A stretch of DNA of 64,000 nt, from the NCBI GenBank assembly GCA_002150815.3, contig NDFF03000067.1, positions 1-64,000 on the forward strand, read 5' to 3'. A program made the position numbers and the translations under genes. Within the stretch, counting starts at the first letter, position 1; every line of letters starts with the position of its first letter. Shown one piece after another: positions 45,270 through 56,894 of the stretch. Source of the DNA: Grammothele lineata. Its lineage: Eukaryota > Basidiomycota > Agaricomycetes > Polyporales > Polyporaceae. The notes beneath the pieces are model-generated. The model saw only the letters and a list, made by a program, of their open reading frames with translations. It was not told where the DNA came from and did not search any database.

Positions 45270-45949
45270 GGACGTGGCTAGAAGCCGAGAGGAAAGGTGA
45301 CCGGTGTACAGCAGAGGCTATGACGGGTGAGGTTGTCTCGATCGTAGCCCGCCCTTGCCTGTTAAGATTAGATGCCATGAATCAGACGAGTTTCTTCCGC
45401 TCAGCCCCAGCTGAAACTACGTGGGCTGCACTCTGCCGCATAAGAGTTCGTGACATCATACGGCGGGCGTGGGTAGGATGAGTGTCAGCTATCCATCTCT
45501 GAGATGTCATTGTCAGCGACTGTACGCATATCGCCCCTCAACTTTCCCCACCCTGCCTTGCAGCTCGCATAAGAACTCAGGGCTGAGGCCTCAAGGCCTC
45601 AACATCAGGAGTCGAGTACAACTCCGAGGGCTCTGAGACGCTCCGAGTTGTTTGGTAGTGCCACGTGATGCAAGGTCATGACAGGTACTACTAGTTAAGA
45701 CGTCTCTTCGTCGCGATGCTCATGTCGTCCTTGCAGTTTGACCTCTTTGACTTCTTTCCCAACGTTACTTACCTCGCACTCAATGCCTGCTCCGGCCCGC
45801 GACGTGCCTCGGTCCACTCATCCGAGTGGCTCAGCAGAGACAAAGGAAGGCTGGGACTATGATGTGCGATGCGTACGAGTGCGTCTCTTCCTCTTGCCCC
45901 TTCACCGTGATTCTCTCTCCGTTGCAGTTTTTGTAGCTGGACCTTCAGA
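45270..45949 (+). other. Spacer with possible 5' exon of the coiled-coil gene
   Basis: A frame starting at 45,723 reads MSSLQFDLFDFFPNVTYLAL and could be a first exon, but I found no phase-consistent donor to join it to 45,950. Confidence 0.25.
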
Positions 45950-47256
45950 ATGGAAGAATACCCTCGCGAGGACGCCGTCAGCATTCTCAGCGAGAAATTT
46001 GAACAGTTTGAGGATAGTTGCGAAGGACTGGACAGAGCTTTCCAATCGTGAGTGGCTACGGTCCTCCCTCACCTCCCACCCGTGAAGAGCCTTATAGTTG
46101 CTGCAGGAGACTCGTTCCGCTTGGTCTCAGCACGAAACCTTGTCATTGGTTAGAAAGACTGTCTTCGACGATCAGGGACGGCAGTCTTGAATATCGCTCC
46201 CATTGCGAGAGAGACATTATTCGGGCCGCCTCAACAATCCGACGCAAAGGTGCCAAGTTCGATACGTTGTATGCCCATTTTTGCGAGATTGAAAAGACTC
46301 GCGACGAAGCCTTGAACATTTGGTCGAAGGCGAGTGCTGCCCCCGGCCTTCGAGATGTGCGCCACTCATATCATTTCGGGACGGCCAGGCCCAGGAGAAG
46401 GCTGGACATTACCTCCACTCATTCAGCGATCATGAGCAGGCTGCTCTTTGTGCGGAATTCGAGCGCATCGAGGATTCTATCGCAGCGTTCACGGAGCGCA
46501 ATGAACGAGCGCGTCGTATGTTCGAGGACCATACGAATAACCTCCTTTTCTTATGCCGGCCTCTGGTACAGTGCTGCGTTTTCCTTTATGATAACTGACT
46601 TAAATGTTATCGATATAGAATCAAATTCGCGAGGACATGGCGGTTCTCTTTGCCACCCCGGTCTGTCAGCGTGACAAGGTCGCTGAGCTGCGGCGCGCCC
46701 TAATCCTGATCAAGGAATTATTTTATCGTCGCACCACCGTTCTTACCGCGCGGTCTGACAGCCTCTACGCTGAGTTAACTGAGATCTTCACGAGCGGCCC
46801 TCTTACTCGGGACGAGTTCGAAGCTCATATCGACCGATATGACGTCATCCTGGCGGACCTAGAGACACATCGCCGGACCCAGCCGGATCTCCTCGACATA
46901 GCTGCGGTACGATTCCGTGTCTTTTACCCCATGCCACGTCGAAAGCAGCGAGCTAACTCATTTTGTCTGCGTGCAGAAACACCTTGAGGAGTTGTCCACC
47001 ACTCCTCTCGCCATCCCCGATGCGGCTGGACACGACATCGTGCTTAAGGACCTCCGTGCTTGTAGTAGTCTGGCGGTTAACCTCCTTCATGAGCTGATTT
47101 ATCTTCGCGGCGTGCGTTGCATTAAGCTCTGTATCTGAGCACATACTGACGTTGTCACAGGAGATCCTTCTCATCGAGAATGCGGTTGTCCGCACCATCC
47201 TTCGCATGCACATCAACGTCCAGGCTCAGGACTCGCAGGACTTCCAGGAAGAGTAG
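45950..47256 (+). CDS. Coiled-coil protein of cluster B, at least 338 aa, six exons
   Basis: Exons 45950-46047, 46107-46329, 46389-46565, 46619-46906, 46977-47111 and 47161-47256 join in phase to 339 codons including stop, counting from MEEYPREDAVSILS. The protein is nearly all alpha-helical and charged: EKFEQFEDSCEGLDRAF, EIEKTRDEALNIWSK, EFERIEDSIAAFTERNERA, VAELRRALILIKELF, RYDVILADLETHRR, then LLIENAVVRTILRMH. The third intron (46,330-46,388) has a GC donor (AAG|GCGAGT) and an AG acceptor; without it the frame breaks. An upstream exon may exist, as the frame is open before the Met. No domain recognised. It is not clearly homologous to the cluster A coiled coil. Confidence 0.75.
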
Positions 47257-47769
47257 TGACTGGCGCGTCGCGCTGATCAAGGGCTTAGCAGCGAGGCCGT
47301 TGGTAGAGATCGCTGGAGGTCGATTAGGAATATGCTGGGCACAAGCTGCAAGGCGTCGAAGGGCATAGCGTCGTCCATCTTACTGTTCTGTGTACGAGAG
47401 TTACCGAGATCAATGCCCCCTGTTGTCTCCTGTGAACTCCTGCGTGCGTCGGCGGACGGTCGACGATGTTGACTGTACTGACTGCATTGATTGACTTGAT
47501 TTACTGAGCTGATTTACTGATTGAGCTCCTTTTATTGGCGGTCATGTATAATGAGCAGGGCGCCCATCCCGAGACCGTCCTCTTCCTCGTCTAGACACCA
47601 CCCTTCTTGCCATCCTGAGACGAGTCGAGTCGAGTCGACATGCATCGCATGATCCTCGTCCGACAACGTTCCTACGACAATGGAGATGCAGACGTCGTGC
47701 GCTTTCAGGATGGAGACAGGAAGCATGGTGACGACGGCTCTTGTTCACACCTCAGACCATGAGTAACCG

Positions 47770-48650
47770 GGTGATTGAAGCCACGCAAGATGATCAACCG
47801 AATTGTTAAACCTTCATTAACTGGATTAATATGCAAAGGATCTTAATTATGGGAAAGAGGCGCCGAAGCGCGGTGCCGACGCAGCGCGGGCGGTGAGCGG
47901 AAGTCGACGATGTGACGACGTCTATCGTGATGTCCCTCCCGCCCTTCCGCCCTCCTACCTTTCTTCCTTCCCGCCCTCGTTGCCCTCGTCGTACCTGGCT
48001 GCTTGGTCGTGGAACAAGGTCGGGTCACCGACCGGGTCCATACAACGCGCTGGTCCGCCGTAGGCTCGGAGGGCGTCCTTCGCTCGCCCGCCGCCAAGTT
48101 CCAATCCTCGCCTTGTGCTTGCTTCCTGCACGTCTCGTCACGCGCCCCACTCGTACGCGTCCATCTGTCGGCACAGTTCCTCAAGCAAGAGCAGGGAGAA
48201 AGAGACGTGCAGACTGAGACTCCGGTACGTCCATGTTTGCTCGCCAGACGGGACACCGTGCGCTGACGGTGTGTTGTGTCGGTGCTATGCATGTTCTATC
48301 GGTTATCTAGGTCGGTCGTCGCGGTCTCTGCACGCTATCGTCGTGGATGTCGGCCTCCCACCCTTGTCCCCCTTTCGGTATTGGGTGTCGTTGAACGCGC
48401 CCTCGCCTCCCCACCTCCGGACGTAATCCGACGCGGTGAAGACTGTTTGCCAGCGGCTGTGAAGGGCTCGGCTCAACGATTTCTTTCGTCCTTGTCGACG
48501 TCTTCGCGTAAAACGTGTACGATCTTTCGGGCGTTTTATGGCGACGTGTCCCGACTCGGAGTTTGACCTCGAGGGGGTGCGTCCCAGTCCCGTCTCCTCT
48601 CCTTGGTATAACTATCTGACGCGCGCGTAGGTACAGAAGATGTCCCCACG
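47770..48650 (+). repeat. Dispersed repeat copy 6
   Basis: Has a diverged AT-rich 5' end (47,770-47,850), the core, and a 3' extension (48,420-48,650) with GTCGACGTCTTCGCG, CCCGACTCGGA and CGTCTCCTCTCCTTGG that aligns with the 306-540 stretch of copy 1. It shares the AAGTTCCAATCCTCGC deletion with copy 5. The ATGGCCAC end is deleted. Confidence 0.82.
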
Positions 48651-50555
48651 CTACGTCTGATGGTACCGATGCCTGGTGTCTCGCGAGGTCAGACCGGGAA
48701 ATGATAATCGTCGCGGCGGGATGAAGCTCCTGGTGACAACGTGGATTGGGAGAGCGTGAGAGGAGTGAGGAACTTGATTTGGACGAAGATCCGGGCTCGT
48801 GAAGCCACTGCACCGAACTAGCTTTTCGTCCCGCTTCGGATGGCGTGTTCAGGTCGAATTTGGTTACGGAGAGCGTCTGCGCCCCTTGGAGTGAAGACCG
48901 GTCACGGCCTCCATCGCAATGCTCGGCGGTGATCAGGTGTGTTTCTATTGGGCAGTGTCTCCCACCCAGCCTTATGTTGACGCCATATCGTAGGCTTAAG
49001 AAATCTCAGACATCTTGCTGAGAGTGTAGTTCGTCTTATCCGCGCAGTTGATTTGGCTGAATAATTTGATTTCCTTGCAACGTCCGTTAGACGTCCAAAT
49101 TTGTATCCTCACTCCAACTCTGATTCGGAGAGTCGGTGCGATATTCCAGCTTTTGTGGACGTTCCGCCCGGAGGAGTGGTACCCGCAATGGTTGATAATG
49201 CCCGTTATGGAGCCTTGCTGACTACAGCGTTGCTCTAATGTGACCAATCCGGCCCCGGCTTTGCCGGTTGGGGCCCGCACGACAGTCTTAGAGGATCACC
49301 TTTGGACGCGGGTATCCGTGCTACCAACGAACGGAATGGTCTTGATGCACCTTACAGGCTGTTGCGCCCACCGCCTTCGAAAGCACTCATAGTTCTACGA
49401 CAAGGTGAGCGGTGGAGCACCAAAATAGATGAAACTAGAATGTGACGCCAAGTTCCGTTGTGAATCCATTTGCGCCTGCCCCTTCAAATATCTGCAGCCT
49501 TCTTGGGCGCGAAATAGTCCGCATTCCACGGCTGTGATGATGGGCAAATGTGTGCTATAAGAAGCGCATGCGTTTGACGAGCGTCATAGTCGCGGAGACG
49601 GGTGAATGGAGCGCCCACTTGGGTGCGCCCAGATACGCGTCACGTCGGACGTCGTACCATCCTTCGCGCATCGTATTGTGAATTCCCCGCGCGTTGATGT
49701 CTTCGAGTGAGAAGGACACAACTCGCATGGGTTCTTCAAACTAGACCCTGAGGGCCGCACGTCGAGCCGTAGCACCTGGAGGAGGATACGTTCGACAGGC
49801 GGTATAGTCCCGCTTCTACAGGCTCTGCGGGTACATGGCACAGTGAACCGGTAGTACTTGCCCGTGACTAGGGGGTAGAGGAAGGGTCCTATTACGAGCT
49901 CGACCCTCTATATGGCGACGGTGCATACTAAGAGTCCAAGACCACTCTGTCGATCAGGGTTGGCGTGATAAAAGCCGAGAGCCTCCGCATTCCTCCGTCG
50001 TCAAGCTTACACGTGTTTACATCACAGCCCTTCAAAAATGACGTAAGACTACTGATGGAGGGGACATGCTAATAGAGCGTGTGCTGCCTTATCAAGTAAG
50101 CACTCTACTAAGCTTCTCAACTCGGGGAAGGGCTATTCATTGAGTATTAGCCACTTCCAGTGCTCCGTAATATTCTCGTCAACCACGTTCAGCGAGAGGA
50201 GTTGTTTCCTCGATTTCCCTCACCCGCGCGTTTGGCTTTCAGATTGGCCTTGTTCGAACAATCGCCGCTTTGGTTTTGTGAGCGTGGTGTTAGCTTGGCG
50301 GATTCTGTACGCAACTAATTCATCTTCTATGTTTTGTCATAGACAGACTACTCGCCCTGATTATCCAGGAACCACAGTTTTTCGCAGCTGGACAAGGAAT
50401 TCTCTGGGGCGCGGTCAGGAGAATGGACGAACGCAAGAGCTGCAGACTTACCTCGAGGTGGCGTAAAACGGATAGAATGCTGGCGGTCCCTGTATCCACT
50501 ATCTTCGGTCATCTTCCTCGTGTCGCCTTTGTAGAGGATAGACAATGGTGCGGCG
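48651..50555. other. Gene-poor spacer
   Basis: Only short frames without bias. No repeat, RNA gene or promoter pattern that I can defend. Confidence 0.4.
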
Positions 50556-50616
50556 TTGTTCGTGGTGGCCTTGCCTCCGTCTGAGAACTGCTCAGCGCCG
50601 CAATGGCATCACGAAA

Positions 50617-51585
50617 GTATGCGTGTACCCATAGTACTAGTAGTTTTACTCTTCGGCAATAGCGAGTCGAGCGAGTCGGACGACGAGGGCGCGGACGGGA
50701 ACCGGGTGGGAGGGAGGGACAGCACTGACGCCGGCGTCCTCGGGGCCTTCACCGTGTTCAACTCAATACACCGCCGCGTGCTACCTCTGCTCCTCTCTAC
50801 TCACCTCTCGCAACTCGCCTTTCTTTCTCCCGCCACTCTTCCCCGGTTTCTTTGCCGTCAGCCTCGTTTGACCGCTCTACTGGAAGCATTTCTATTGAGC
50901 CGCCACCTAATCAGGGAGACTGACGCGCCCTCCGCCTGCAACGCGTTGCCTAGGTAAGTTTATGTTACCGCTACTATCACTACGTCTTCCCTGAGTCTTC
51001 CCTGGTCGTTCCAGCCCCATCAAGCTGATCTGTCGGGGCGTTCACCAAGTGCTCTCCCCCAAGCGATTCGCTGCAGGACCCGGAGATACGAGAGGAGGGA
51101 CGCGTCTTGGTGAGCATTTGCCTTTCGTGTGTTGCCCACATCCGCCTCCCTTGCCTTCTTCCGCGGCTTTAGTCGCCATGCTGTTGCACTTGAACAGGCC
51201 GCAAACCCTGATCATTGCACTTGCGGCCCGCAACCTCCTGCATTCCGCTTCGCCCGCTAGATGCGCCAGCAGTCCGTCGGTACGCCCTTGTTCCTCGTCG
51301 TCTGTCATTCCCCCTCCCGGCATTCAAACGCCTTCACCCGTAGACGTATGGACTTCCACTCCCCCTTCCCACCGGGACGATAGCCACGTCGTCAGAGCTT
51401 TGTGCCCCATAACCCCGCACGCTGACCCGTTAGAAGAACTCGTACCTCATATTCTTCCGTCCTCGTTCTCCTGCTGTCGCACAATCTGTCCTCACACACC
51501 CTTCGCTATGTACGTACCTTTGACTGGTAGTCTTCCTTCCCTCTACACAGCAATGACCTCCTCAAAGAAATCACATATGTCATGA
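50617..51585 (+). CDS. Doubtful two-exon gene, possible secreted or membrane protein
   Basis: A frame beginning MRVPIVLVVLLFGNSESSES resembles a signal sequence. It runs through FNSIHRRVLPLLLSTHLSQL and LEAFLLSRHLIRET to a good donor at about 50,955 (AG|GTAAGT). A 61-nt intron leads in phase into PIKLICRGVHQVLSPKRFA and then a long Pro/Ser-rich frame to 51,585 that may contain further introns. No domain recognised. Could be chance. Confidence 0.35.
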
Positions 51586-51844
51586 CATTCCAGACCTGAG
51601 CACAACGACGTAAACTACCGGCTGCGGTCCGTTTCGACGACGTTCAGCCTCGGGATGTTGCCGTTACTACGTTTCTGACGCTCGGGGTGGGCCCTTAGAG
51701 GGTACCTTCATTCACTCCTCTCGACTCTCACATTCGCCCACCAGACTGTAGTAGCCTTGAGGGAACTGGCCCGAGCCATATCAAACGCTTCGGCATCGAT
51801 CCTCTCGCGAGCGGTGCGGTTTTGCTATCGCGCGACGATTTCCG

Positions 51845-51990
51845 TAGGCTTTAAGGGACCGGTTGAGGACCGGTCCTAGGACCGAGACCGGACCGTCCAG
51901 CAGTCTCAGGCGGTCCAGTCTTTGCGGTCAGTCCCGGTCCTCAAGATCGGCAGGACCGAGACCGGTTCGTCAGGACTGGTCAGGACCGTT
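51845..51990. repeat. Subterminal GGACCG/CGGTCC cluster
   Basis: At least ten copies of GGACCG or its complement, many in palindromic form (GGACCGGTCC, GACCGAGACCGG), within 150 bp of the element's left end. In hAT elements such motifs bind transposase; this role is inferred. Confidence 0.65.
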
Positions 51991-52959
51991 GAGGAGCGGT
52001 TCTCCTAGAGACGTATAAGTGGTATTGTAGCATCCACGGTACGTATATACAGCGCAAACATACATATCAATACATTTCAGCGCAGGCTGTAGAACGCCGA
52101 CACTGTCAGCGCGGGGACCCAGCGCGAGCTGCTTGAACTCCGGGCCTGGCTTCGACTCGGACACTCGAAGTTATCGCGCTCAAGGTGTCTCACGCATAGA
52201 TACAAACACGACAAGTGTAGTGTAGAGCACTAGAAGAGAGCACATACTACGAGCAGGGCCTTGGGAAGAGGTCCGCATGGGCTCGATATGTGAGTCTCAG
52301 TAAATCGCGGACTCTCGCGAGGCCGGGTATGACATGCCGTGCGCCGTGCCGCGCCGTGATGCACTATTGCCAGGGCTTCCCAGTGATTGGACGACTTGAG
52401 TGCGTGCTCAGATGGCAAGAGGACTGTGCGCGCTCAGACGTACGCTGTCAGCGGTCTGCAAGGCGGGTCGGCTCCGACTAGGACGCGTCGCGGTTGGCTC
52501 ATCGGTGATTCTGGAACCATAGCCGCGCGGCGCGTGTCAGCAACAAGAGATTGCGGGGTCATGATCAGTGTTGGCGCGGGCATGATGCGGGTCGCCGGTC
52601 ATCAGGCACAAGAGAACGTGCGTGTGCGTGCCGCAATGCGTTACAGAGCGCATCGACTACTTAGTAGGGGAGGGGGTGCGAGCGCGAATGGTGGCGTCGC
52701 GCGAGCTTGACCGGCGGCACGTCTAAAACCGTAGAGGCTTGGTGTTGGGTGCGCCGGGGTGCATGCCAGCTAGTGCTTGCGGCGGCGGGATGGTTTGCGT
52801 ACTGAAATCATGGTCGCGCGCGCACCAACGCTGGCGAGTCGACATGGTTAGCTAGGCCAGCGCTGGCGCAAATCATGAGTCGCTAGAGCCATGAGCGAGC
52901 GTGAGCTTTGCGTCTCCGTGTGCCTCAGGATCGGACCAGGACCGGACCATTAAAGCCTA
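51845..52959. mobile_element. hAT-like non-autonomous element, 1,115 bp
   Basis: The left end reads TAGGCTTTAAGGGACCGG and the right end, reverse-complemented, TAGGCTTTAATGGTCCGG. The outer 10 bp are identical and similarity continues for about 30 bp. The flanks are GATTTCCG (51,837-51,844) and GACTTCCG (52,960-52,967), an 8-bp target duplication with one mismatch. The length of 8 bp is typical of the hAT superfamily. The left 150 bp are packed with GGACCG/CGGTCC subterminal motifs, also typical of hAT elements. No transposase is encoded, so it would depend on one elsewhere. Confidence 0.7.
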
Positions 52960-53235
52960 GACTTCCGTGATGTGAGTGAATAATGATATTAGTCCTCTGT
53001 GCGCGACATTGACAAACTCGCAGTTGTTGCGGTGTCTGTTAGACCATCCCGACTTCGAAGCGACGTTGCGTACGCAGAGCTCGAGCTCATAGCCTTGACT
53101 CGACGCGCTGCGAGAGATGTAAATTGAGGCGCGCAACAGGTTACCGCAGCCGGCACCAGTCTCTTGCGTCCGGCCGTAAAGCTTAAAGCGTCGAGCGGCT
53201 CCGGCACGGAACGGTGATGAGTTATGGCATCAGTG

Positions 53236-53399
53236 GTGGTAGTGGTAATGGTAGTGGTAGTGGTAGTGGTAGTGGTAGTGGTAGTGGTAGTGGTAGTGGT
53301 AGTGGTAGTGGTAGTGGTAGTGGTAGTGATAGTGGTAGTGGTAGTGGTAGTGGTAGTGGTAGTGGTAGTGGTAGTGGTAGTGGTAGTGGTAGTGGTAGC
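53236..53399. repeat. (GGTAGT)n microsatellite, about 26 units
   Basis: A nearly pure hexanucleotide run interrupted once by GATAGT. Either strand stays open in all frames, giving artefactual Gly-Ser, Val or Pro-Leu frames; these are not genes. Confidence 0.95.
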
Positions 53400-53401
53400 T
53401 G

Positions 53402-53907
53402 GTCACATGGCGGACTCTGACCGCATGAGATCAGCATGTAACCCTGTCGCGACATGGAGATGACATTGGGACAGAAACTGCTAAATTACCGGGATGTAAC
53501 CAAGAGGCAAATATCACATGCGCCGTGGCGTTTCACAAAGCATGGAAACACAAAGGATGAGTATGAGTCAGGCTGGATGCAGGCTGGATACATTTTGAAT
53601 GTGCGCACAACGCAACGCGCAGATTCTTCCCATTGACATCTGAGAAACATTTAGGAGACAAGTTAGCTACTTTGATAATGTATCCGCCATGGAGATTTCC
53701 TGGAGTCATCCTAGAAAAACTGCAAATGTTTCTGGCATGTTTCAGACTTTTACATACCACTCTCATTTCAAGTGGATCCGCGTGTTGCATGCGTCATGGA
53801 GCCACTTGGCTCGGGTCTGATTACATGCCGGTCTCATTCCAAAAGAAGGTTGTATTTTCCCAGCAGGTGACATGCTGATCTCATGCGGTCAGAGTCCGCC
53901 ATGTGAC
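53402..53907. mobile_element. MITE-like element with 38-bp perfect terminal inverted repeats
   Basis: The first 38 bp (53,402-53,439, starting GTCACATGGCGGACTCTGAC) are the exact reverse complement of 53,870-53,907. The interior (about 430 bp) is AT-richer than its surroundings and has no coding capacity. A clear target duplication is not visible (only TG on both sides). The left end directly abuts the microsatellite. The class cannot be assigned from the ends alone. Confidence 0.8.
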
Positions 53908-53909
53908 TG

Positions 53910-56177
53910 CCATGTATCACTTCGTTTCATGACCCAGCGCCCCCGGTGTTGAAGATCGTGTTCCCCGCGGCGTACGTGGCGCACGGCGCGTCCCCCTACG
54001 CCACCGTATTCGTCTCCTCAGTGCTCCTAGGAACGTTGCGAGGCCCAGCTGAATTACGCCTGAGTGCGCACAGCAGCATCCTGTCGGTCCACGGCCACGG
54101 ATGCTGCAATGCATGGAAGTACTACGCCACCGTTCCCCGTATTATGTCAGCTCCGAGCAACTCTAATGGCCCAGAACGCGAGGACCCACCTTCGCTTGCT
54201 GATCCTCCGGCGAAGCCATGGCCAAATCCGGACCAGTGCCCGGCCAGCCACGCCGGCCGCGCGTGTCTATTGAACGCTATGTAGGCCCGCGAAGCCCCCA
54301 TACGGAAGCGCCCCCTGCCGCACCGCGCCCCAGACCTAGCAGAACACACTTCAGAACACGCACACAGCCAGCCAGAGAGCTGAACCCGCACCGTCCGCAC
54401 CGCACGTGCCAAAAATACCGTGCCCGCTGCGCCCCCCACAGGCCTCAGAATCGAACCGAACATATCGAGCGACGGGGCAGATCGTCGCCGACGACCACAT
54501 TTGGCGCGCGCTTCCGCGAGGGGTGCACAGGTGATGATGCGGTCGACCGACCGTCGTGCCCTGCCTGCATTGCGGTGGGCGGGCGTCGGCCGAGGCCCGG
54601 TGCGGTCTTGGGCGGTGCGTGCATTCAATGGGCCTGACGGGGAGGCGGGGCGAGTGCTCGCGGGCGCGGATGGGTATGGGGATGCGAACGATGTGTCGAT
54701 GGAGATCGTCATGGGGAGGACAACGGCGATACAGTACCGAACAGGAACGCACTCGGAGACAGCGCGATCAGCAGTAAGCTCGCATAGATCTGGGGTTCTA
54801 ATGGGCATCATCATCATCAAGCGTGCAGGTCAACGACACATTGACCTGCGAACCTGCGGACAGGAATCGGCGAACGCGCCCGGGATCGGAGGTGCGGGGG
54901 CGGCGGCTCGGATCACTTGCGCAGTGCGCCGCCGCCGCATTGAACGCCCAAAGAACTGCGAAAGCAAGCGAACCTAAGCCGGACGAGACAGGCTTGCCTT
55001 CTGCGCGCGAGTGCTCCCGCGCGAGACCGAGACCGAAGCGACCGGGGAAAGAAGTTCGAGGGGAACGGCGCGGAGGGCGCGGCGAGCCGCAGTGACCGAC
55101 TCTGACTAGTACTGGGTGCACTGGCGGGACCGCACGCAGCGCTGGCGGGCGGGCGCAGCGCGTCATACCAGTCGGAGGGGCGTGCGACACGTCAGAGAAG
55201 CAGACTTGGAAGGTAGCTGGAGGCAGCTGATCTTGGGCGATAAGGCGAGGGGACGAGCCCGTTCGGGGATGCGGCGCGCGAGGCGCACCTCCGATTCCAT
55301 AGGAGAACTTTTGCGTGACATACAGTACTGCTATTTGGAGCCGCGGCGCAGAGCGCGTCCTAGGATTTGCTTGGATTCGCAGGGTGTTTCAAACGAGCTC
55401 GAGTGTCTGACGACGCGGGCGAAGAGGGGCTTGGCGGGGTGTTGGGCAAGACAACAAGAGGGCATTTAAGCAATCCGCAGACTCTACGCAGGCCCAAGGT
55501 GGTAAGTTGGGTCGCCTTCCTTCTGGATAGACGAATGAGAGCCGCGTGGACGATGAGAGACAAGCGAGCACCGCACAGCGTACGAGGCCGCCCCCTTGGT
55601 GGCGCCGGGCGCGCTGGCGGGCGGGCGGGTTCGCCGACGTCGGCCCCGTCGCTTAACGGTGTCGGCGCCGGGGCTGTGACTACTCTCAAGAGGGCGATGC
55701 CACGAGTTGCCTTTTTCTTTGACGCCACGACATTATTCACGCTCTCGCGCACTGGCGCGGTCATGCGCGTCCTAGGATTGTGGTCGAAGAAGCACTCGCG
55801 GGCTTCGAAACATTCTGTGCCTCGAGCCCGAGTCATGTTGCGTGAGCTCCTCCCCCGGTTGACGACCCAAGAAGGAAGGGAGCGGGCTCGGGCGCGTGCA
55901 CAGCTCGGCCGCTGCCCGTGCTGCTATGGAGGCCGTGGCGATTCCCGTCACTTGTTCGCCCCCGCTGCGCGTCTGATCACTTCCCTGACCATGATACTTA
56001 AACACAACGTCTTCACGACCCCTTCACAGCAACAAACCATCCGTCCCCCGCTCTCCGCTGCACCCACAACCACAACCAACCTCGAGAGCACCAGCCACCG
56101 CGACCACGACGACGTTCCCCGTGCAGCCCGTCTACTACTACGTCTACTACCCCCTCAACCCGCCGACGCCGACCACG
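53910..56177. other. GC-rich stretch, no supported gene
   Basis: Many long frames on both strands result from high GC. None shows a domain or intron model. The last 200 bp are C-rich and pyrimidine-biased, as in a 5' leader of the following gene. Confidence 0.4.
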
Positions 56178-56888
56178 ATGCCCGGCAAGCACGTCCACTT
56201 CGCCGACGTCCCCTCGCCCACCTTCTCCGACTCTACCCTCACTGGCTCGCCCGGCCCGGTGACACCACCCCAGCCCTTCTACGCCCTCGCACCAGGGGCC
56301 AAGGCGGCGGCGTACGCCCACCCACACTCGCCCGCCCCCGCCGTGCACATCCACCCCGTCCTCGCGCGCACCGTCGCGTACGGCACGCCCCTCTTCTGGG
56401 ACCTCGGTGAGCCCGCAGAGTCCGCGCGTCCCCAGCTCCCCGGCGCGCCCCCACGCCTCACCGACGCCCTCGTCTGCGAGGCCGCAACCAACCCCCCGCT
56501 CCCCGAAATCGCACTCATCTGCGACTACCTCCCCTGGACCATCGCCGTGCGCCCCACCCCCGGGGCCATCTGGTCCGGGGCTTCCTACGTCACCGTCGGC
56601 GACGTCCTGCACGCGCTCTACCGCGCCCTCCGCCTAGGGGTGACCGACCCCGAGCTCGGCGTGCTCGAGCCCGCGCAGCGCGACCGCGTGCGCGACGCGT
56701 TCGTCCGGCGGTACCGCCGCGCCACGGACCCCGCCATGCGCGCCATGGAGAAGGCCAAGTCCGTCAAGCGCGTCGACTTCCTCCGCGAGCACCGTTCCTT
56801 CCTCGGGCTCGCGCCCGTACCGGGGGGTCTCCCCGCCAAGGGTCTGGCGCCGGGCATGGTTTGGGCGCTGCAGGTCGGGCGCGCGTGA
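56178..56888 (+). CDS. DUF6699 family protein, 236 aa
   Basis: One exon starting MPGKHVHFADVPSPTFSD, a typical opening for this basidiomycete family. The core contains TPLFWDLGE, LPGAPPRLTD, LICDYLPWTIAV, YVTVGDVLHALYRAL and the end VKRVDFLREHRSFLGLAPV, in the usual order of DUF6699 (beta strands around a PW motif, a helix after VTVxDVL). The function of the family is unknown. Codon usage is extremely C-ending, as expected for a well-expressed fungal gene. The frame is open upstream to a possible splice acceptor (CCCGTGCAG at 56,117-56,125), so a 5' exon is possible. A decayed copy of its 3' end lies at about 61,995-62,120. Confidence 0.88.
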   Translation: MPGKHVHFADVPSPTFSDSTLTGSPGPVTPPQPFYALAPGAKAAAYAHPHSPAPAVHIHPVLARTVAYGTPLFWDLGEPAESARPQLPGAPPRLTDALVCEAATNPPLPEIALICDYLPWTIAVRPTPGAIWSGASYVTVGDVLHALYRALRLGVTDPELGVLEPAQRDRVRDAFVRRYRRATDPAMRAMEKAKSVKRVDFLREHRSFLGLAPVPGGLPAKGLAPGMVWALQVGRA

Positions 56889-56894
56889 GCGCGT

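Noticed and set aside
53214..53463. Gly-Ser, poly-Val and Pro-Leu repeat frames
   Set aside because: Artefacts of the GGTAGT microsatellite, which is open in several frames.
54122..54820. 232-codon minus-strand open frame
   Set aside because: Arg/Ala/Ser-rich GC artefact with no domain and no intron structure.
55367..56410. 347-codon plus-strand open frame
   Set aside because: High-GC shadow; its end overlaps the DUF6699 gene out of frame.
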